Below are positions 9,531-18,148 of a stretch of 64,000 bases of DNA, one piece after another. The stretch is from Duganella margarita. Lineage in GTDB: Bacteria > Pseudomonadota > Gammaproteobacteria > Burkholderiales > Burkholderiaceae_D. A program made the position numbers and the translations under genes. The stretch is from NCBI RefSeq assembly GCF_009857535.1, contig NZ_WWCS01000010.1, positions 1-64,000 on the forward strand, in the 5' to 3' direction. A model generated the notes under the pieces. It ran no database searches, was not told where the DNA came from, and worked only from the letters and a program-made list of their open reading frames with translations. The stretch's first letter is position 1; each line of letters opens with the position of its first letter.

Positions 9531-10799
9531 ATGACTGCCATGCGCGACATCTTCGTTACCATTATTGTATTTGCCAGCCTGCCGCTGATCATCAAGCATC
9601 CCGTCAATGGCGTATTGATGTGGATCTGGATCAGCGTCATGAATCCGCACACCCAGAGCTGGGGCTTCGCCGCCACCTTCCCGTTCGCCCAGATCGTCGC
9701 CGTCATCACGCTGTTCAGCCTGGCCACGTCGCGCACGCCCAAGACCTTGCCGGCCAGCGGCATCACCTTCGTGCTGCTGGCCATGGTGCTGTGGATGAAT
9801 GTCACCACGCTGTTCGCGCTGTTCCCGGCGGCGTCGCAGGCGCAGCTGGTCAAGGTGATGAAAATCATGCTGATGAGTCTGGTAACAATGGTGGTGATCC
9901 GCCGCCGCGAGGACGTCCATCGCATGATCTGGGTATTGGTGATTTCGCTCGGCTACTACGGCGTCAAGGGCGGCATTTTCACGGTGCGCGAAGGCGGCAA
10001 TTATCTGGTCTGGGGGCCGATCGGCACCTTCATCGGCGGCAACAACGAAATCGCGTTGGCGCTGATCATCGCCATTCCGCTGATGCGCTACCTGCAGCTG
10101 AGCACCAACCGGCGCTGGGTCCGGCATGCCCTGACGGCAGCCATGCTGCTGTCGGCCATGGCGGCGCTGGGCAGCTACTCGCGCGGCGCGCTGCTGGCGA
10201 TCGGCGCCATGCTGGTGCTGATGTGGCTGAAAAGCCAGCAAAAGCTGCTGGGCGCCTTCATTCTGGTGCTGTGCACACCGCTGGCGCTGCTGTACATGCC
10301 GGAACGCTGGACCGAGCGCATGGACAGCATTGCCAGCTATGAAGCCGACAGCTCCGCCATGGGCCGCATCAATGCCTGGCACATGGCGTACAACCTGGCC
10401 AAGGACCGCTTCTTCGGCGGCGGCTTCGAAATCGCCGATCCGTCCGTATTCTACCTGTACGCGCCGGACCCGACCGCGGTGCACGCCGCCCACAGCATTT
10501 ACTTCCAGGCGCTGGGCGAACACGGCTTTATTGGACTGGGGCTGTATTTGCTGCTGGGTACGTTGACCTGGCGGTCGGCGTCGTGGGTGGTGCGCAACAG
10601 CCAGCACGACCCCGAATGGCAGTGGGCCAGCAACCTGGCCAAGATGATCCAATCGAGCCTGATCGGCTTTGCGGTGGGTGGCGCCTTCCTCAGCCTGCTG
10701 TATTTCGACGTGCCGTATTACCTGATGGCGGCCGTGGTGGCGCTGCGCGCGCTGACCGCGCAACGGCTGGCCGAACGCCAGGCCGGGGTGGCGGCATGA
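9531..10799 (+). CDS. Putative O-glycosylation ligase, exosortase A system-associated (O-antigen ligase/Wzy-like)
   Basis: 422 residues with about ten hydrophobic segments and a large loop between the later ones, as in O-antigen ligases. The N-terminus (MRDIFVTIIVFASLP, NPHTQSWGFA) and the region around GPIGTFIGGNNEIALAL and HAAHSIYFQALGEHGFIG match my memory of the TIGR03097 family found beside exosortase A. Such proteins polymerise or transfer lipid-linked glycans in the inner membrane. The in-frame ATG at 9540 gives the family's usual MRD start and may be the real one; neither start has a clear ribosome site. The stop overlaps the next start (ATGA). Confidence 0.85.
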   Translation: MTAMRDIFVTIIVFASLPLIIKHPVNGVLMWIWISVMNPHTQSWGFAATFPFAQIVAVITLFSLATSRTPKTLPASGITFVLLAMVLWMNVTTLFALFPAASQAQLVKVMKIMLMSLVTMVVIRRREDVHRMIWVLVISLGYYGVKGGIFTVREGGNYLVWGPIGTFIGGNNEIALALIIAIPLMRYLQLSTNRRWVRHALTAAMLLSAMAALGSYSRGALLAIGAMLVLMWLKSQQKLLGAFILVLCTPLALLYMPERWTERMDSIASYEADSSAMGRINAWHMAYNLAKDRFFGGGFEIADPSVFYLYAPDPTAVHAAHSIYFQALGEHGFIGLGLYLLLGTLTWRSASWVVRNSQHDPEWQWASNLAKMIQSSLIGFAVGGAFLSLLYFDVPYYLMAAVVALRALTAQRLAERQAGVAA

Positions 10800-11635
10800 G
10801 CGCCTCCCGGCTGTCGGTGCTGATCTACCACCGGGTGCTGGCGGCGCCGGACCCCTTGCTGCCCAGCCTGCCCGACGTGCAGCGCTTCGACCGCCAGATG
10901 GCGCTGCTCCGGCGTCACTTCACGGTGCTGCCGGTGAGCCAGGCGGTGCGTCGCCTGCAAGATCAGACGCTGCCGCCGCGCGCGGCCTGCATCACCTTCG
11001 ACGACGGCTACGCCGACAACGCCGAGCACGCGCTGCCGGTCCTGCAAAAGTACGGCCTGAACGCCACTTTTTTCATCGCCAGCGGCTATCTGGACGGCGG
11101 CCAGATGTGGAACGACGACATCATCGACTACGTCCGCCAGGCCGGCGGCGGCCCGCAGACGCTCGACCAGCTGCTCATGGAACTCAAGTACCTGCCGTTC
11201 GAGCACCGCCAGCGCACCGCCAGCGCGCTGGCGCCGCCGCGCCGCCGGCCACTGATGCTACGCTCCGACCAGCTGCGGGCGCTGCACGCGGCCGGCATGG
11301 AAATCGGCGCCCACACCCACCGCCACCCGATCCTGGCCGCCGTGCCGGACGCCGACGCGCGCGCCGACATCGCCCAGGGCAAGGCCATGCTGGAGGACAT
11401 CATCCAGGCGCCGGTCACACTGTTCGCCTATCCCAACGGCAAACCCGGGGCGGATTATTGCCAGCGCCATGTACACATGGTGCAGAAGATCGGCTTCGAC
11501 GCCGCCTTCAGCACCGTCGCCGGCGCCGCCTACGAAGGCAGCGACCTGCTGCAATTGCCGCGTTTTACGCCGTGGGAGCCGGACCGGCTGCGATTTCTGC
11601 TGCGTCTGCTGGCGCAGCGGCGCGTGGCGGTATAG
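10796..11635 (+). CDS. Polysaccharide deacetylase (NodB homology, CE4)
   Basis: 279 residues. The metal and catalytic motifs of CE4 deacetylases are visible: TFDDGYADN with the Asp pair at 69-70, HTHRHP at 173-178 as the metal-binding His motif, and FAYPNGKPG downstream. It has no signal peptide, so it probably acts in the cytoplasm or at the inner face on a GlcNAc-type sugar. It is translationally coupled to the ligase gene (ATGA at 10796-10799). Its 3' end overlaps the convergent asparagine-synthase-like gene by 71 bp, an unusually long antisense overlap. Confidence 0.88.
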   Translation: MSASRLSVLIYHRVLAAPDPLLPSLPDVQRFDRQMALLRRHFTVLPVSQAVRRLQDQTLPPRAACITFDDGYADNAEHALPVLQKYGLNATFFIASGYLDGGQMWNDDIIDYVRQAGGGPQTLDQLLMELKYLPFEHRQRTASALAPPRRRPLMLRSDQLRALHAAGMEIGAHTHRHPILAAVPDADARADIAQGKAMLEDIIQAPVTLFAYPNGKPGADYCQRHVHMVQKIGFDAAFSTVAGAAYEGSDLLQLPRFTPWEPDRLRFLLRLLAQRRVAV

Positions 11636-13427
11636 CGTGCTGCTGCAGCCACTGTTCCAGCATCATCAGCACCCACACCATGGTGCCGTGATAGGCGGCA
11701 TGCTCGTGCACCAGCGTCTGTGTCAAGCGGTCGATGAAGTCCGGGCGCACGATACGGCGCGCTTTCAAATCGGCCAGGCTGTCGAAGGCCAGCTCGCGTA
11801 AGCGGACGTCGGTCAGCAGCCAGTGACCGAACGGCATGCCAAAGCCGTGCTTTTTCTTGCGCAGGATGGCGCGCGGCAGGTGCTCGCGCAGGGCATGTTT
11901 GAAGAAGTAGCGCAGTCGCGTGCCGTTCAGCTTGTCGCTGGGCGGCAGGCAGGCAGAGAAGGTCAGCAGCGCGTCGCTGAGGAAGGGAAATGCGGGCTCC
12001 ACGCCGGCCAGCTCGCAGGCCAGGCTGACCTTGCGCAGATCGTTGTCGGCCAGCGTGTAGCGCAGATCCAGCGCCTGCATGCGGTTGATCTGGCTGAGGC
12101 CGTGCGCTTCCCAATAGCAGGCATGCAGCTGCCCCAGCGGCGCGGCTTCGTCGACGGACGCCAGGAACTCGCCGTCCAGTACCCGCGCCGCGCCGTAGCG
12201 TTGCAGCAGATTGTAGCTTTCCAGCCGCGCCGGCATCGGCAGCAGCGCCTGCTCGACGTAGCTGCGCGCCTTGCGCAGCAGCGGCGCCTGCCAGCCGCCG
12301 GCCAGCCCGAACAATAGCGGCTCGAGCAGCAATTGGCGCACCGAAGACGGCCATTGCTCATAACGTGCAAACAGCGCCTGGCGCGCGTAACGCTCGTTGC
12401 CGCCGAACAGTTCATCGCCGCCGTCGCCGCCCAGCAAGCGCGTGACGCCATCCGCACGTGCCATCTGCGCGCAGAAATACGCCGGCACCACGGACGAATT
12501 GCCGAACGGCTGCGCGCTGGCCGCTGCAATCTGCGGAATCGCGTCGGCCACATCGCCGGCGGTCAGGTAATATTCGTGATGGTCGGTGCCGAAGTGGCGG
12601 GCGGCGATGCGCGCATAGGCCATTTCATCATAGCCATCGACATCGAAGCCGATGGAATAGGTGCGCGCCGGCCGTTCCAGCAAACCGGCCAGCGTCGAAC
12701 TGTCGGTGCCGCCGCTGAGGAAGGCGCCGATGTGGTCGTTTCCGCTGGCGGCTTGCCGCACCGACGCGCGCAGCGCGCCCAAAAACTGGCTTTTCAGCGC
12801 GACAAACGGTACGCTGCGCTCTTCGCGGAAGCGCATGCGCCAATAGACGCTCCGCTCCAAGCGCCCGCGCCGATACAGCAGGTATTCGCCCGGCTGCAAG
12901 CGGTGCTGGTGGCGGTAGACGCCGCGCGGCGCCGGAATCATGTGGAAATACAGGTAATCGAACAGCGATTGCGGGTCCAGCTCGCCCGCCGGCAAGGCCG
13001 CCGGCGAGGTCGCGAACAGCAGACCGCGCTGGTCGCTCTGATAATGCATGGTGTGCACGCCGCTGCGGTCCACGGCCAGCAGCACGCTACCCGTGCTGCC
13101 ATCGACGATGCACAGCGCGAAATGTCCGCTCAGGTCGGCGCAGGCCTGCGCTCCGCGCGCGCGCCACTTGGCCACCAGCCGGTTGGCGAGCTGGTCCGCG
13201 CTGCCATCCAGGCTGGCGTGTCCCCAGACGGCGGCCATGAGCCCCGGCTCCTGATACAGGCTGACCGCAGCCGCAGCGGCCGCTACGCCGATTCCGCACG
13301 GCTCCTCCGTCACAATGCTGACCGGGCTGCCGTCAAAGCGCGCCATGCTGGCGGTGCGGGCGGACAGCGGCCGCGCGCCGAATTCGGCATCCCGGCGCAG
13401 ATTCAGATAACCGCACAGTCCGCTCAT
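11565..13427 (-). CDS. Asparagine synthase-like ATP-dependent amidoligase without the N-terminal nucleophile Cys at position 2
   Basis: 620 residues in AsnB layout: an Ntn-hydrolase-like N-terminal half (1-205) and a synthetase half with the PP-loop SGGTDS at 238-243 and LLGGDGGDELFGGNERY later. Active AsnB enzymes start MCG, freeing Cys at residue 1. This protein starts MSGLCG, so the first Cys is residue 5. The glutaminase reaction is therefore doubtful, as in beta-lactam synthetases, which keep the fold but lost the Cys. The synthetase half looks intact. The ATG at 13427 overlaps the stop of the decarboxylase gene (ATGA). With its neighbours it may form an amide on an acyl or amino acid intermediate; the substrate is unknown. 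Confidence 0.82.
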   Translation of the reverse strand: MSGLCGYLNLRRDAEFGARPLSARTASMARFDGSPVSIVTEEPCGIGVAAAAAAVSLYQEPGLMAAVWGHASLDGSADQLANRLVAKWRARGAQACADLSGHFALCIVDGSTGSVLLAVDRSGVHTMHYQSDQRGLLFATSPAALPAGELDPQSLFDYLYFHMIPAPRGVYRHQHRLQPGEYLLYRRGRLERSVYWRMRFREERSVPFVALKSQFLGALRASVRQAASGNDHIGAFLSGGTDSSTLAGLLERPARTYSIGFDVDGYDEMAYARIAARHFGTDHHEYYLTAGDVADAIPQIAAASAQPFGNSSVVPAYFCAQMARADGVTRLLGGDGGDELFGGNERYARQALFARYEQWPSSVRQLLLEPLLFGLAGGWQAPLLRKARSYVEQALLPMPARLESYNLLQRYGAARVLDGEFLASVDEAAPLGQLHACYWEAHGLSQINRMQALDLRYTLADNDLRKVSLACELAGVEPAFPFLSDALLTFSACLPPSDKLNGTRLRYFFKHALREHLPRAILRKKKHGFGMPFGHWLLTDVRLRELAFDSLADLKARRIVRPDFIDRLTQTLVHEHAAYHGTMVWVLMMLEQWLQQHAIPPRAAAPADAAEIAAGPAPTA

Positions 13428-14650
13428 ACCAGTACCTCCAGCGGCGGCGGATGACCGAGAAACGCGGTCGGGCTGGCCGTCAGGCCATAGGCGCCGGACT
13501 GGAACACCACCACGTAGTCGCCAGGCTCCACGCGCGCCAGCTCCATGCTGTCGGCCAGCATATCGAGCGGCGTGCACAGCGGGCCGACCACGGTGACCAC
13601 TTCGCGCGGCGCGGCATGCATGCGGTTGCCGACCGCCACCGGATAATTCTTGCGGATCACCTGCCCAAAATTGCCGGACGCAGCCAGGTGATGATGCAGG
13701 CCGCCATCGGTAATCACAAACACCCGACCGTGCGACAACTTGCGCTCCAGCACGCGGCAGACGTAGACGCCACCTTCGGCCACCAGATAGCGGCCCAGTT
13801 CCAGGATCAACTGCGTCTCCGGCGACGCCGCGGCCAGTGCTTGCACGGTGTCATGCAGGCCTTCGGCCACTGCAGTGAGATCGAGCGCACGTTCGCCCGG
13901 AAAGTACGGCACGCCGAAGCCGCCGCCGATATTGAGCAGGCGCAGCGGCGCCGGCGCGTGTTGCGCCAGCCGCAGCGCCAACTCCACGCTCAGGCGCTGC
14001 GCCTCGCAGATCGCCTTGGCGGACAAATTCTGCGCGCCGCAAAACAGGTGAAAACCCTGGAAATCGAGCGCCAGCCTGCCGAGCTTGCGCAGCATCGCCG
14101 GCACCCGCTCGGCGTCGACCCCGAACTGCCGCGCGCCGCCGGCCATCTTCATGCCGGCATACTTCAATTCAAACTCGGGATTGACGCGCACCGCGACCCG
14201 TGGCGTTATTCCCAGTAACTCACCGCTGCGGGCCGCGCGCTCCATCTCATCTTCGGACTCCAGATGCAACACCACGCCGGCCGCCACCGCGCTGCGCAAC
14301 TCGGCATTGCTTTTGCCCGGGCCGGCGAAGCTGACGCGCGCCGGCGGCATGCCGGCGTCCAGCGCGGTTTTCATTTCGGCGGCGGAGGCCACGTCAAAGC
14401 CATCCACCAGCGACGCCATCATCTGCACCAGCGCCGGCATCGGATTGGCCTTGATGGCGTAGTGCACATGCACGCTGGACGGCAATACCCGCCGCAGCAA
14501 GCCGACGCGCAACTGGATATGGTTGCGTTCGTAGGCGTAGAACGGCGTGCGGCCGACCCGCTCCGCCAGCCGCGTCAGCGTGATGCCGCCCAGTTGCAGA
14601 CAATCATCCAGCACAGGAAATTGGCGCAACTCCGCATGCGAAATCATCAT
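13424..14650 (-). CDS. PLP-dependent decarboxylase, exosortase A system-associated
   Basis: 408 residues, fold type III (ornithine/diaminopimelate decarboxylase class). YAIKANP carries the PLP lysine (Lys67), FHLFCG starts at 200, the phosphate-binding GGG is at 242-244, ELGRYLVAEGG follows, and PLCTPLD carries the cross-subunit Cys359. A GAYGLTASPTAF ending is typical. Members next to exosortase A and an acyl ligase are recorded as TIGR03099. The closest characterised analogue I can name is BtrK of butirosin synthesis, which decarboxylates an ACP-bound glutamate. The gene lies between the ligase and amidoligase genes with 4-bp overlaps on both sides, so the three form one translational unit. 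Confidence 0.88.
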   Translation of the reverse strand: MMISHAELRQFPVLDDCLQLGGITLTRLAERVGRTPFYAYERNHIQLRVGLLRRVLPSSVHVHYAIKANPMPALVQMMASLVDGFDVASAAEMKTALDAGMPPARVSFAGPGKSNAELRSAVAAGVVLHLESEDEMERAARSGELLGITPRVAVRVNPEFELKYAGMKMAGGARQFGVDAERVPAMLRKLGRLALDFQGFHLFCGAQNLSAKAICEAQRLSVELALRLAQHAPAPLRLLNIGGGFGVPYFPGERALDLTAVAEGLHDTVQALAAASPETQLILELGRYLVAEGGVYVCRVLERKLSHGRVFVITDGGLHHHLAASGNFGQVIRKNYPVAVGNRMHAAPREVVTVVGPLCTPLDMLADSMELARVEPGDYVVVFQSGAYGLTASPTAFLGHPPPLEVLV

Positions 14651-16209
14651 TGACTCGCTCCCAGTTGCTGCGCCAGCAACGGCCGGTCGATCTTGCCGTT
14701 GGGATTGCGCGGCAGCGGTTGACTCCGCATATCAATCCGCGTCGGCACCATATAGGCTGGCAGGCAACGTTTGCAGGCGGCCAGCAGCGCCGGAGTGTTC
14801 AATTCGTCCCCCACCGCCACCAGCGCGATCGCCTGGCCCAGCGTCGGATGCGCGACGCCAAGTGCGGCGGCCTCCGACACCAGCCCGCTGGCATACACCA
14901 CCTCCTCAACTTCGGCCGGGCTGACGCGGTAGCCGGAGGTTTTAATCATGTCATCCGTGCGCCCGATGAAATACAGGTAGCCTTCGTCATCGGCGCGCAC
15001 GGTGTCACCGGACCAGACGGCCAGTTCCGGTATCGTCAACCCGCCGCTGCGGTCGGGCAAGGGCCGGAAGCGTTCCGCCGTGCGCGCTGCATCGTTCCAG
15101 TAACCCATCGCCACCAGCGCGCCACGATGCACCAGCTCACCCGGCTCATGGGGGCCGCACGGCGAACCGTCGCTGCGCAGCACCAGGATTTCCGCATTGG
15201 GAATCGCTTTGCCGATCGATTCCGGCCGGATCGCCAGTTGTTCCGGCGCCAGGTACGTTGAGCGGAACGCTTCGGTCAGTCCATACATCAGATAGATTTC
15301 GACATGCGGCAAGGCCTTGCGCAGCGCCTTGATGGTGGGCTGCGGCATGACGCCGCCGGAATTGGTGATGTAGCGCAGGCGCCGCGCATGGTGCCAGTTC
15401 AGTTCCGACAGCTGGATCCACAGCGGCGGTACGCCCGCCAGACCGGTAATGCGGTCGCGGTCCACCGCGTCGATCACATCGCGCAACAACAGGTGATTGA
15501 GCAGCACCGCGCAGGCGCCGACGGCGAACGCGGTGGTCAGCTGGCTCAGGCCGTAATCGAAACTGAGCGGCAACACGCACAGCAAGCGGTCTTCCTCGGT
15601 GTTATCCAGGTAGCTCGATACGCTAAGCGCGCCGGCCACCAGATTGCGGTGCGACAGCACCACGCCCTTGGGCTTGCCCGTGCTGCCGGAGGTGTACAGG
15701 ATGGCGGCCATATCGCTGTCGATGCACGGATGCGACAGCTGCTGCGCCGCCGCCAGCATCGCCTCGCGCCATGAATGCAGTTTGATGCCGCCGGGCGGTT
15801 GCAGCGCCTCCATCGAGCCGATGATAATCACCGTGTGCAGATCCGGACACCCGGCCAGCGCAGCGGCCAGCTGATTGAACCGCTCACGCGAGGTCACGAG
15901 TATGCGCACATTGCAGTCGGCCAGTATGTACGCCACCTGCTCCGCCTTCAGCACCGGGTTGACCGGCACAAATACCGCCCCCGCCGCCGCCGCGCCAAAC
16001 ATGGCCGCCACCGCCTCCTCGCGCTTCTCCAGATAGACGGCCAGCCGCTCGCCGCGCCCCAGGCCGTGATTCAGCCAGGCATACGCGGCCTGCCGCACCA
16101 TCTGCGCCAACGCGCCATAATTGAGTCCAACGCCCTGGTAGCACAGTGCCTGCCGCTCCGGCACCCGGCGCGCCGACTCGAAGATACATTCGTGGATAAG
16201 CTGCGGCAT
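14647..16209 (-). CDS. AMP-forming acyl-CoA/acyl-ACP ligase, exosortase A system-associated
   Basis: 520 residues of the ANL superfamily. The P-loop YTSGSTGKPKG, the YGLTEAF motif, the SGDTV stretch and a C-terminal lysine in NPNGKIDR are all visible, so adenylation and thioester formation should be intact. It resembles TIGR03098, which is described as always adjacent to the PLP decarboxylase in exosortase-A genomes, as here. ATG 16209 was preferred to 16242 because AGGG lies 9 bases upstream and the family starts near this point (MPQLIHECIF). An acyl carrier protein gene in the divergent operon is a plausible acceptor instead of CoA. Confidence 0.87.
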   Translation of the reverse strand: MPQLIHECIFESARRVPERQALCYQGVGLNYGALAQMVRQAAYAWLNHGLGRGERLAVYLEKREEAVAAMFGAAAAGAVFVPVNPVLKAEQVAYILADCNVRILVTSRERFNQLAAALAGCPDLHTVIIIGSMEALQPPGGIKLHSWREAMLAAAQQLSHPCIDSDMAAILYTSGSTGKPKGVVLSHRNLVAGALSVSSYLDNTEEDRLLCVLPLSFDYGLSQLTTAFAVGACAVLLNHLLLRDVIDAVDRDRITGLAGVPPLWIQLSELNWHHARRLRYITNSGGVMPQPTIKALRKALPHVEIYLMYGLTEAFRSTYLAPEQLAIRPESIGKAIPNAEILVLRSDGSPCGPHEPGELVHRGALVAMGYWNDAARTAERFRPLPDRSGGLTIPELAVWSGDTVRADDEGYLYFIGRTDDMIKTSGYRVSPAEVEEVVYASGLVSEAAALGVAHPTLGQAIALVAVGDELNTPALLAACKRCLPAYMVPTRIDMRSQPLPRNPNGKIDRPLLAQQLGASQ

Positions 16210-16273
16210 GACGGTTAGCCCTGGCAATGAACGGTTCTCCATGATCGGGACAAACCGCTGAGCCGTTCTTGAT

Positions 16274-16288
16274 GCGCATCAAATGCCA
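16274..16288 (-). promoter_or_regulatory. Candidate sigma-54 promoter for the ligase-decarboxylase-amidoligase operon
   Basis: Read on the minus strand, TGGCATTTGATGCGC has the GG-N10-GC spacing required at -24/-12 and a good TGGCA box; the -12 box keeps only the essential GC. Predicted transcription would begin near 16262, about 53 bp before the ATG at 16209. It stands back-to-back with a second candidate (16302-16316). The nearby PrsR activator has the sigma-54 contact motif GAFTGA, which gives context. The match alone is moderate. Confidence 0.4.
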
Positions 16289-16301
16289 CGCGCGCTTGTG
16301 C

Positions 16302-16316
16302 TGGCGCAAACCGTGC
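16302..16316 (+). promoter_or_regulatory. Candidate sigma-54 promoter for the GNAT-ACP-hydrolase operon
   Basis: TGGCGCAAACCGTGC keeps GG-N10-GC spacing and matches TGGC and TGC of the consensus. Predicted transcription would start near 16328, about 40 bp before the ATG at 16369. It lies 13 bp from the opposing candidate at 16274-16288. The gap 16210-16368 otherwise shows no clear sigma-70 -35/-10 pair. Confidence 0.38.
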
Positions 16317-16368
16317 GCGCCGCGCCCATAGTTTAATCAGAACCCCGCTCCCGATCGGACTGACTGCC

Positions 16369-17097
16369 ATGAGCAAGCGCCTGCGTCTCACTCTCGCACA
16401 ACTGGGCTGGCTGAACACGGCCCTGTATCTGCTGGCGCGCGCGCTGGAGCGGGCCAGCGACGGCCGCTGGACGCTGTTCCGCTACCTGTTCGTCGCCCAA
16501 TATGTCAGCGATTCGCCACTGACTCCGCTGCGCGGCGCCGACATCGACATTCAAACCCCCGACGCCAGCGCGCCGCTGCCGGACGGCTACCCGCGTCCCG
16601 CCCATGTGGTAAGCGACCGCTACGCCCAGGGCGCCAGCACGCTGACCGCCTGGCGCAACGGCCGCTTGGCGGGCTTTCTCTGGCTGATCTCAAACGCCTA
16701 CCAGGAAGACGAAGTGCGCGTCCGCTACCGGCTGTCGTCACCACGGGAAAACTGGGATTTCGATGTGTGGGTCAGGCCCGACGAGCGTCTGGGCTGGGTC
16801 TTCCGCCGCCTGTGGGACAGCGCCCGTCAGCAACTGCGCGGGCGCGGCGTGCGCTGGACCTGCAGCCGCATCTCCGCCTTCAATCCCGCATCGCTGCGCG
16901 CCCACGCGCAGATCGGCGTGGTGCGCCTGGGCCACGCCTTATTCCTGCGCTGCGGCCAGTGGCAGTGGATGTTCAGCAGCCTGCGGCCGTACTTCCATTT
17001 ATCGCGCCACCCAGCGTCTTTTCCCCAATTGATGTTCGACACCAGCCAGCTACAGGAGCCGCCATGCCGCAATTTTCGCAAGTCTGCCACATCCTGA
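16369..17097 (+). CDS. GNAT-like acyltransferase, exosortase A locus
   Basis: 242 residues. The segment VSDRYAQGASTLTAWRNGRLAGFLWL resembles the central strands of the GNAT fold (cited only by its ends: VSDRY at about 82, GFLWL at about 103). ISAFNPASLRAHAQIGVVRLGHALFL-type sequence near 170-195 resembles the C-terminal GNAT motif in which a residue pairs with the next fold element. It is the first gene of the rightward operon, and its 3' end overlaps the ACP gene by 34 bp. A natural hypothesis is that it transfers an acyl group from the carrier protein; this is inference from position. The family assignment itself is moderate. Confidence 0.65.
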   Translation: MSKRLRLTLAQLGWLNTALYLLARALERASDGRWTLFRYLFVAQYVSDSPLTPLRGADIDIQTPDASAPLPDGYPRPAHVVSDRYAQGASTLTAWRNGRLAGFLWLISNAYQEDEVRVRYRLSSPRENWDFDVWVRPDERLGWVFRRLWDSARQQLRGRGVRWTCSRISAFNPASLRAHAQIGVVRLGHALFLRCGQWQWMFSSLRPYFHLSRHPASFPQLMFDTSQLQEPPCRNFRKSATS

Positions 17098-17306
17098 GAA
17101 GCACTCTCTCGCTCGGCCAGATGCCGCTGACCGCAGACACGCCGCTGCTGGGCAGCCTGCCGGAGCTGGACTCGATGGCGGTAGCCAATCTGATCCTGGC
17201 GCTGGAACAGTCTTTCGGTTTCGAGGTACAGGACGACGAAATCAGCGCCCGCCACTTCGCCACGGTTGGCTCCCTGGCCAGCTTCGTCGCCAGCAAAACG
17301 GCGTGA
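17064..17306 (+). CDS. Acyl carrier protein
   Basis: 80 residues, the normal size of a free-standing ACP. ELDSMAV contains the DS-M phosphopantetheine attachment serine in the usual place, followed by the amphipathic LILALEQSFGFEV helix. ATG 17064 has a CAGGAG ribosome site 5 bases upstream. It begins inside the 3' end of the GNAT-like gene and ends in a GTGA overlap with the hydrolase gene. Its linkage to an adenylating ligase and a BtrK-like decarboxylase suggests that it carries the substrate of those enzymes and is not part of fatty acid synthesis. Confidence 0.87.
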   Translation: MPQFSQVCHILRSTLSLGQMPLTADTPLLGSLPELDSMAVANLILALEQSFGFEVQDDEISARHFATVGSLASFVASKTA

Positions 17307-18148
17307 CCGTGGACGCGCCCGCCCTCGCCGCCCTGCCGTTCTTCCTCAATGCCGATGAGGGCGAACGCTTTTGCCTGTACCACGCACCGGAAATGGGTAC
17401 GCCGTCGCGCGGCGCCATCCTCTACGTCCATCCTTTTGCGGAAGAGTTGAACAAGAGCCGGCGCATGGTGGCCTTGCAGGCGCGCGCCTACGCCCAGGCA
17501 GGCTTCGGCGTGCTGCAAATCGACTTGTTCGGCTGCGGCGACAGCAGCGGCGAACTGCCGCAAGCCGGTTGGGATACCTGGCTGAGCGACCTGGCACGCG
17601 CGTGGCAATGGCTGCAGGCGCGCCATGCCGGTCCGCGCTACCTGTGGGGACTGCGCCTGGGCGCCCTGCTGGCGCTGGACTTTGCCACGCAGGCGCACCC
17701 GGATGGCGTAATCCTGTGGCAGCCCGCCCTGAGCGGACGGGCGCACTTGCACCAGTTCGCCCGCCTGCAAAGCGCGGCGCGCCTGTTCTCCGGCACACCG
17801 GCGGTCGAGCAAAGCGCCGAAATCGCCGGCTACCTGATGTCGCCGGCGTTGTCGGCCACCATCGGCCAACTGGAGGCGGCAACACTGGCGCCGCGCTGCC
17901 CGGTGCAGTGGATGGAGCTGAGTCCCGCGCCGCAGGGCGCGGCTGCCGAATACGCTAGCTCGGCAGGCAACCACCAGGCGGCATTGCAGCCGGCCTCCGA
18001 ACTGCTGATCGAACGCTGGCGCCAGGGCGGCGCCAGGGTGCAGGCCTATCCCGTCCACGGCGAGGCTTTCTGGAGCAGCAGCGAAATTGGCGTCGCCCCC
18101 GAACTGCTGGCCGCTACCACCGCCGCCGCACCGCGGGAGCCGACATAA
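17303..18148 (+). CDS. Alpha/beta-hydrolase fold protein, exosortase A system-associated hydrolase 2 type (nucleophile replaced by Arg)
   Basis: 281 residues, GTG start in a GTGA overlap with the ACP stop. The fold is clear: an HPF oxyanion region at 43-45, DLFGCGDSSG at 74-83, then the nucleophile elbow WGLRLGA at 115-121. The elbow reads G-L-R-L-G, with Arg118 where Ser or Cys should be. A C-terminal HGEAFW keeps a histidine. It resembles TIGR03101. With no nucleophile it cannot be an ordinary serine hydrolase; it may be a binding or structural partner of hydrolase 1, whose gene follows with a 1-bp overlap. Confidence 0.82.
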   Translation: MTVDAPALAALPFFLNADEGERFCLYHAPEMGTPSRGAILYVHPFAEELNKSRRMVALQARAYAQAGFGVLQIDLFGCGDSSGELPQAGWDTWLSDLARAWQWLQARHAGPRYLWGLRLGALLALDFATQAHPDGVILWQPALSGRAHLHQFARLQSAARLFSGTPAVEQSAEIAGYLMSPALSATIGQLEAATLAPRCPVQWMELSPAPQGAAAEYASSAGNHQAALQPASELLIERWRQGGARVQAYPVHGEAFWSSSEIGVAPELLAATTAAAPREPT

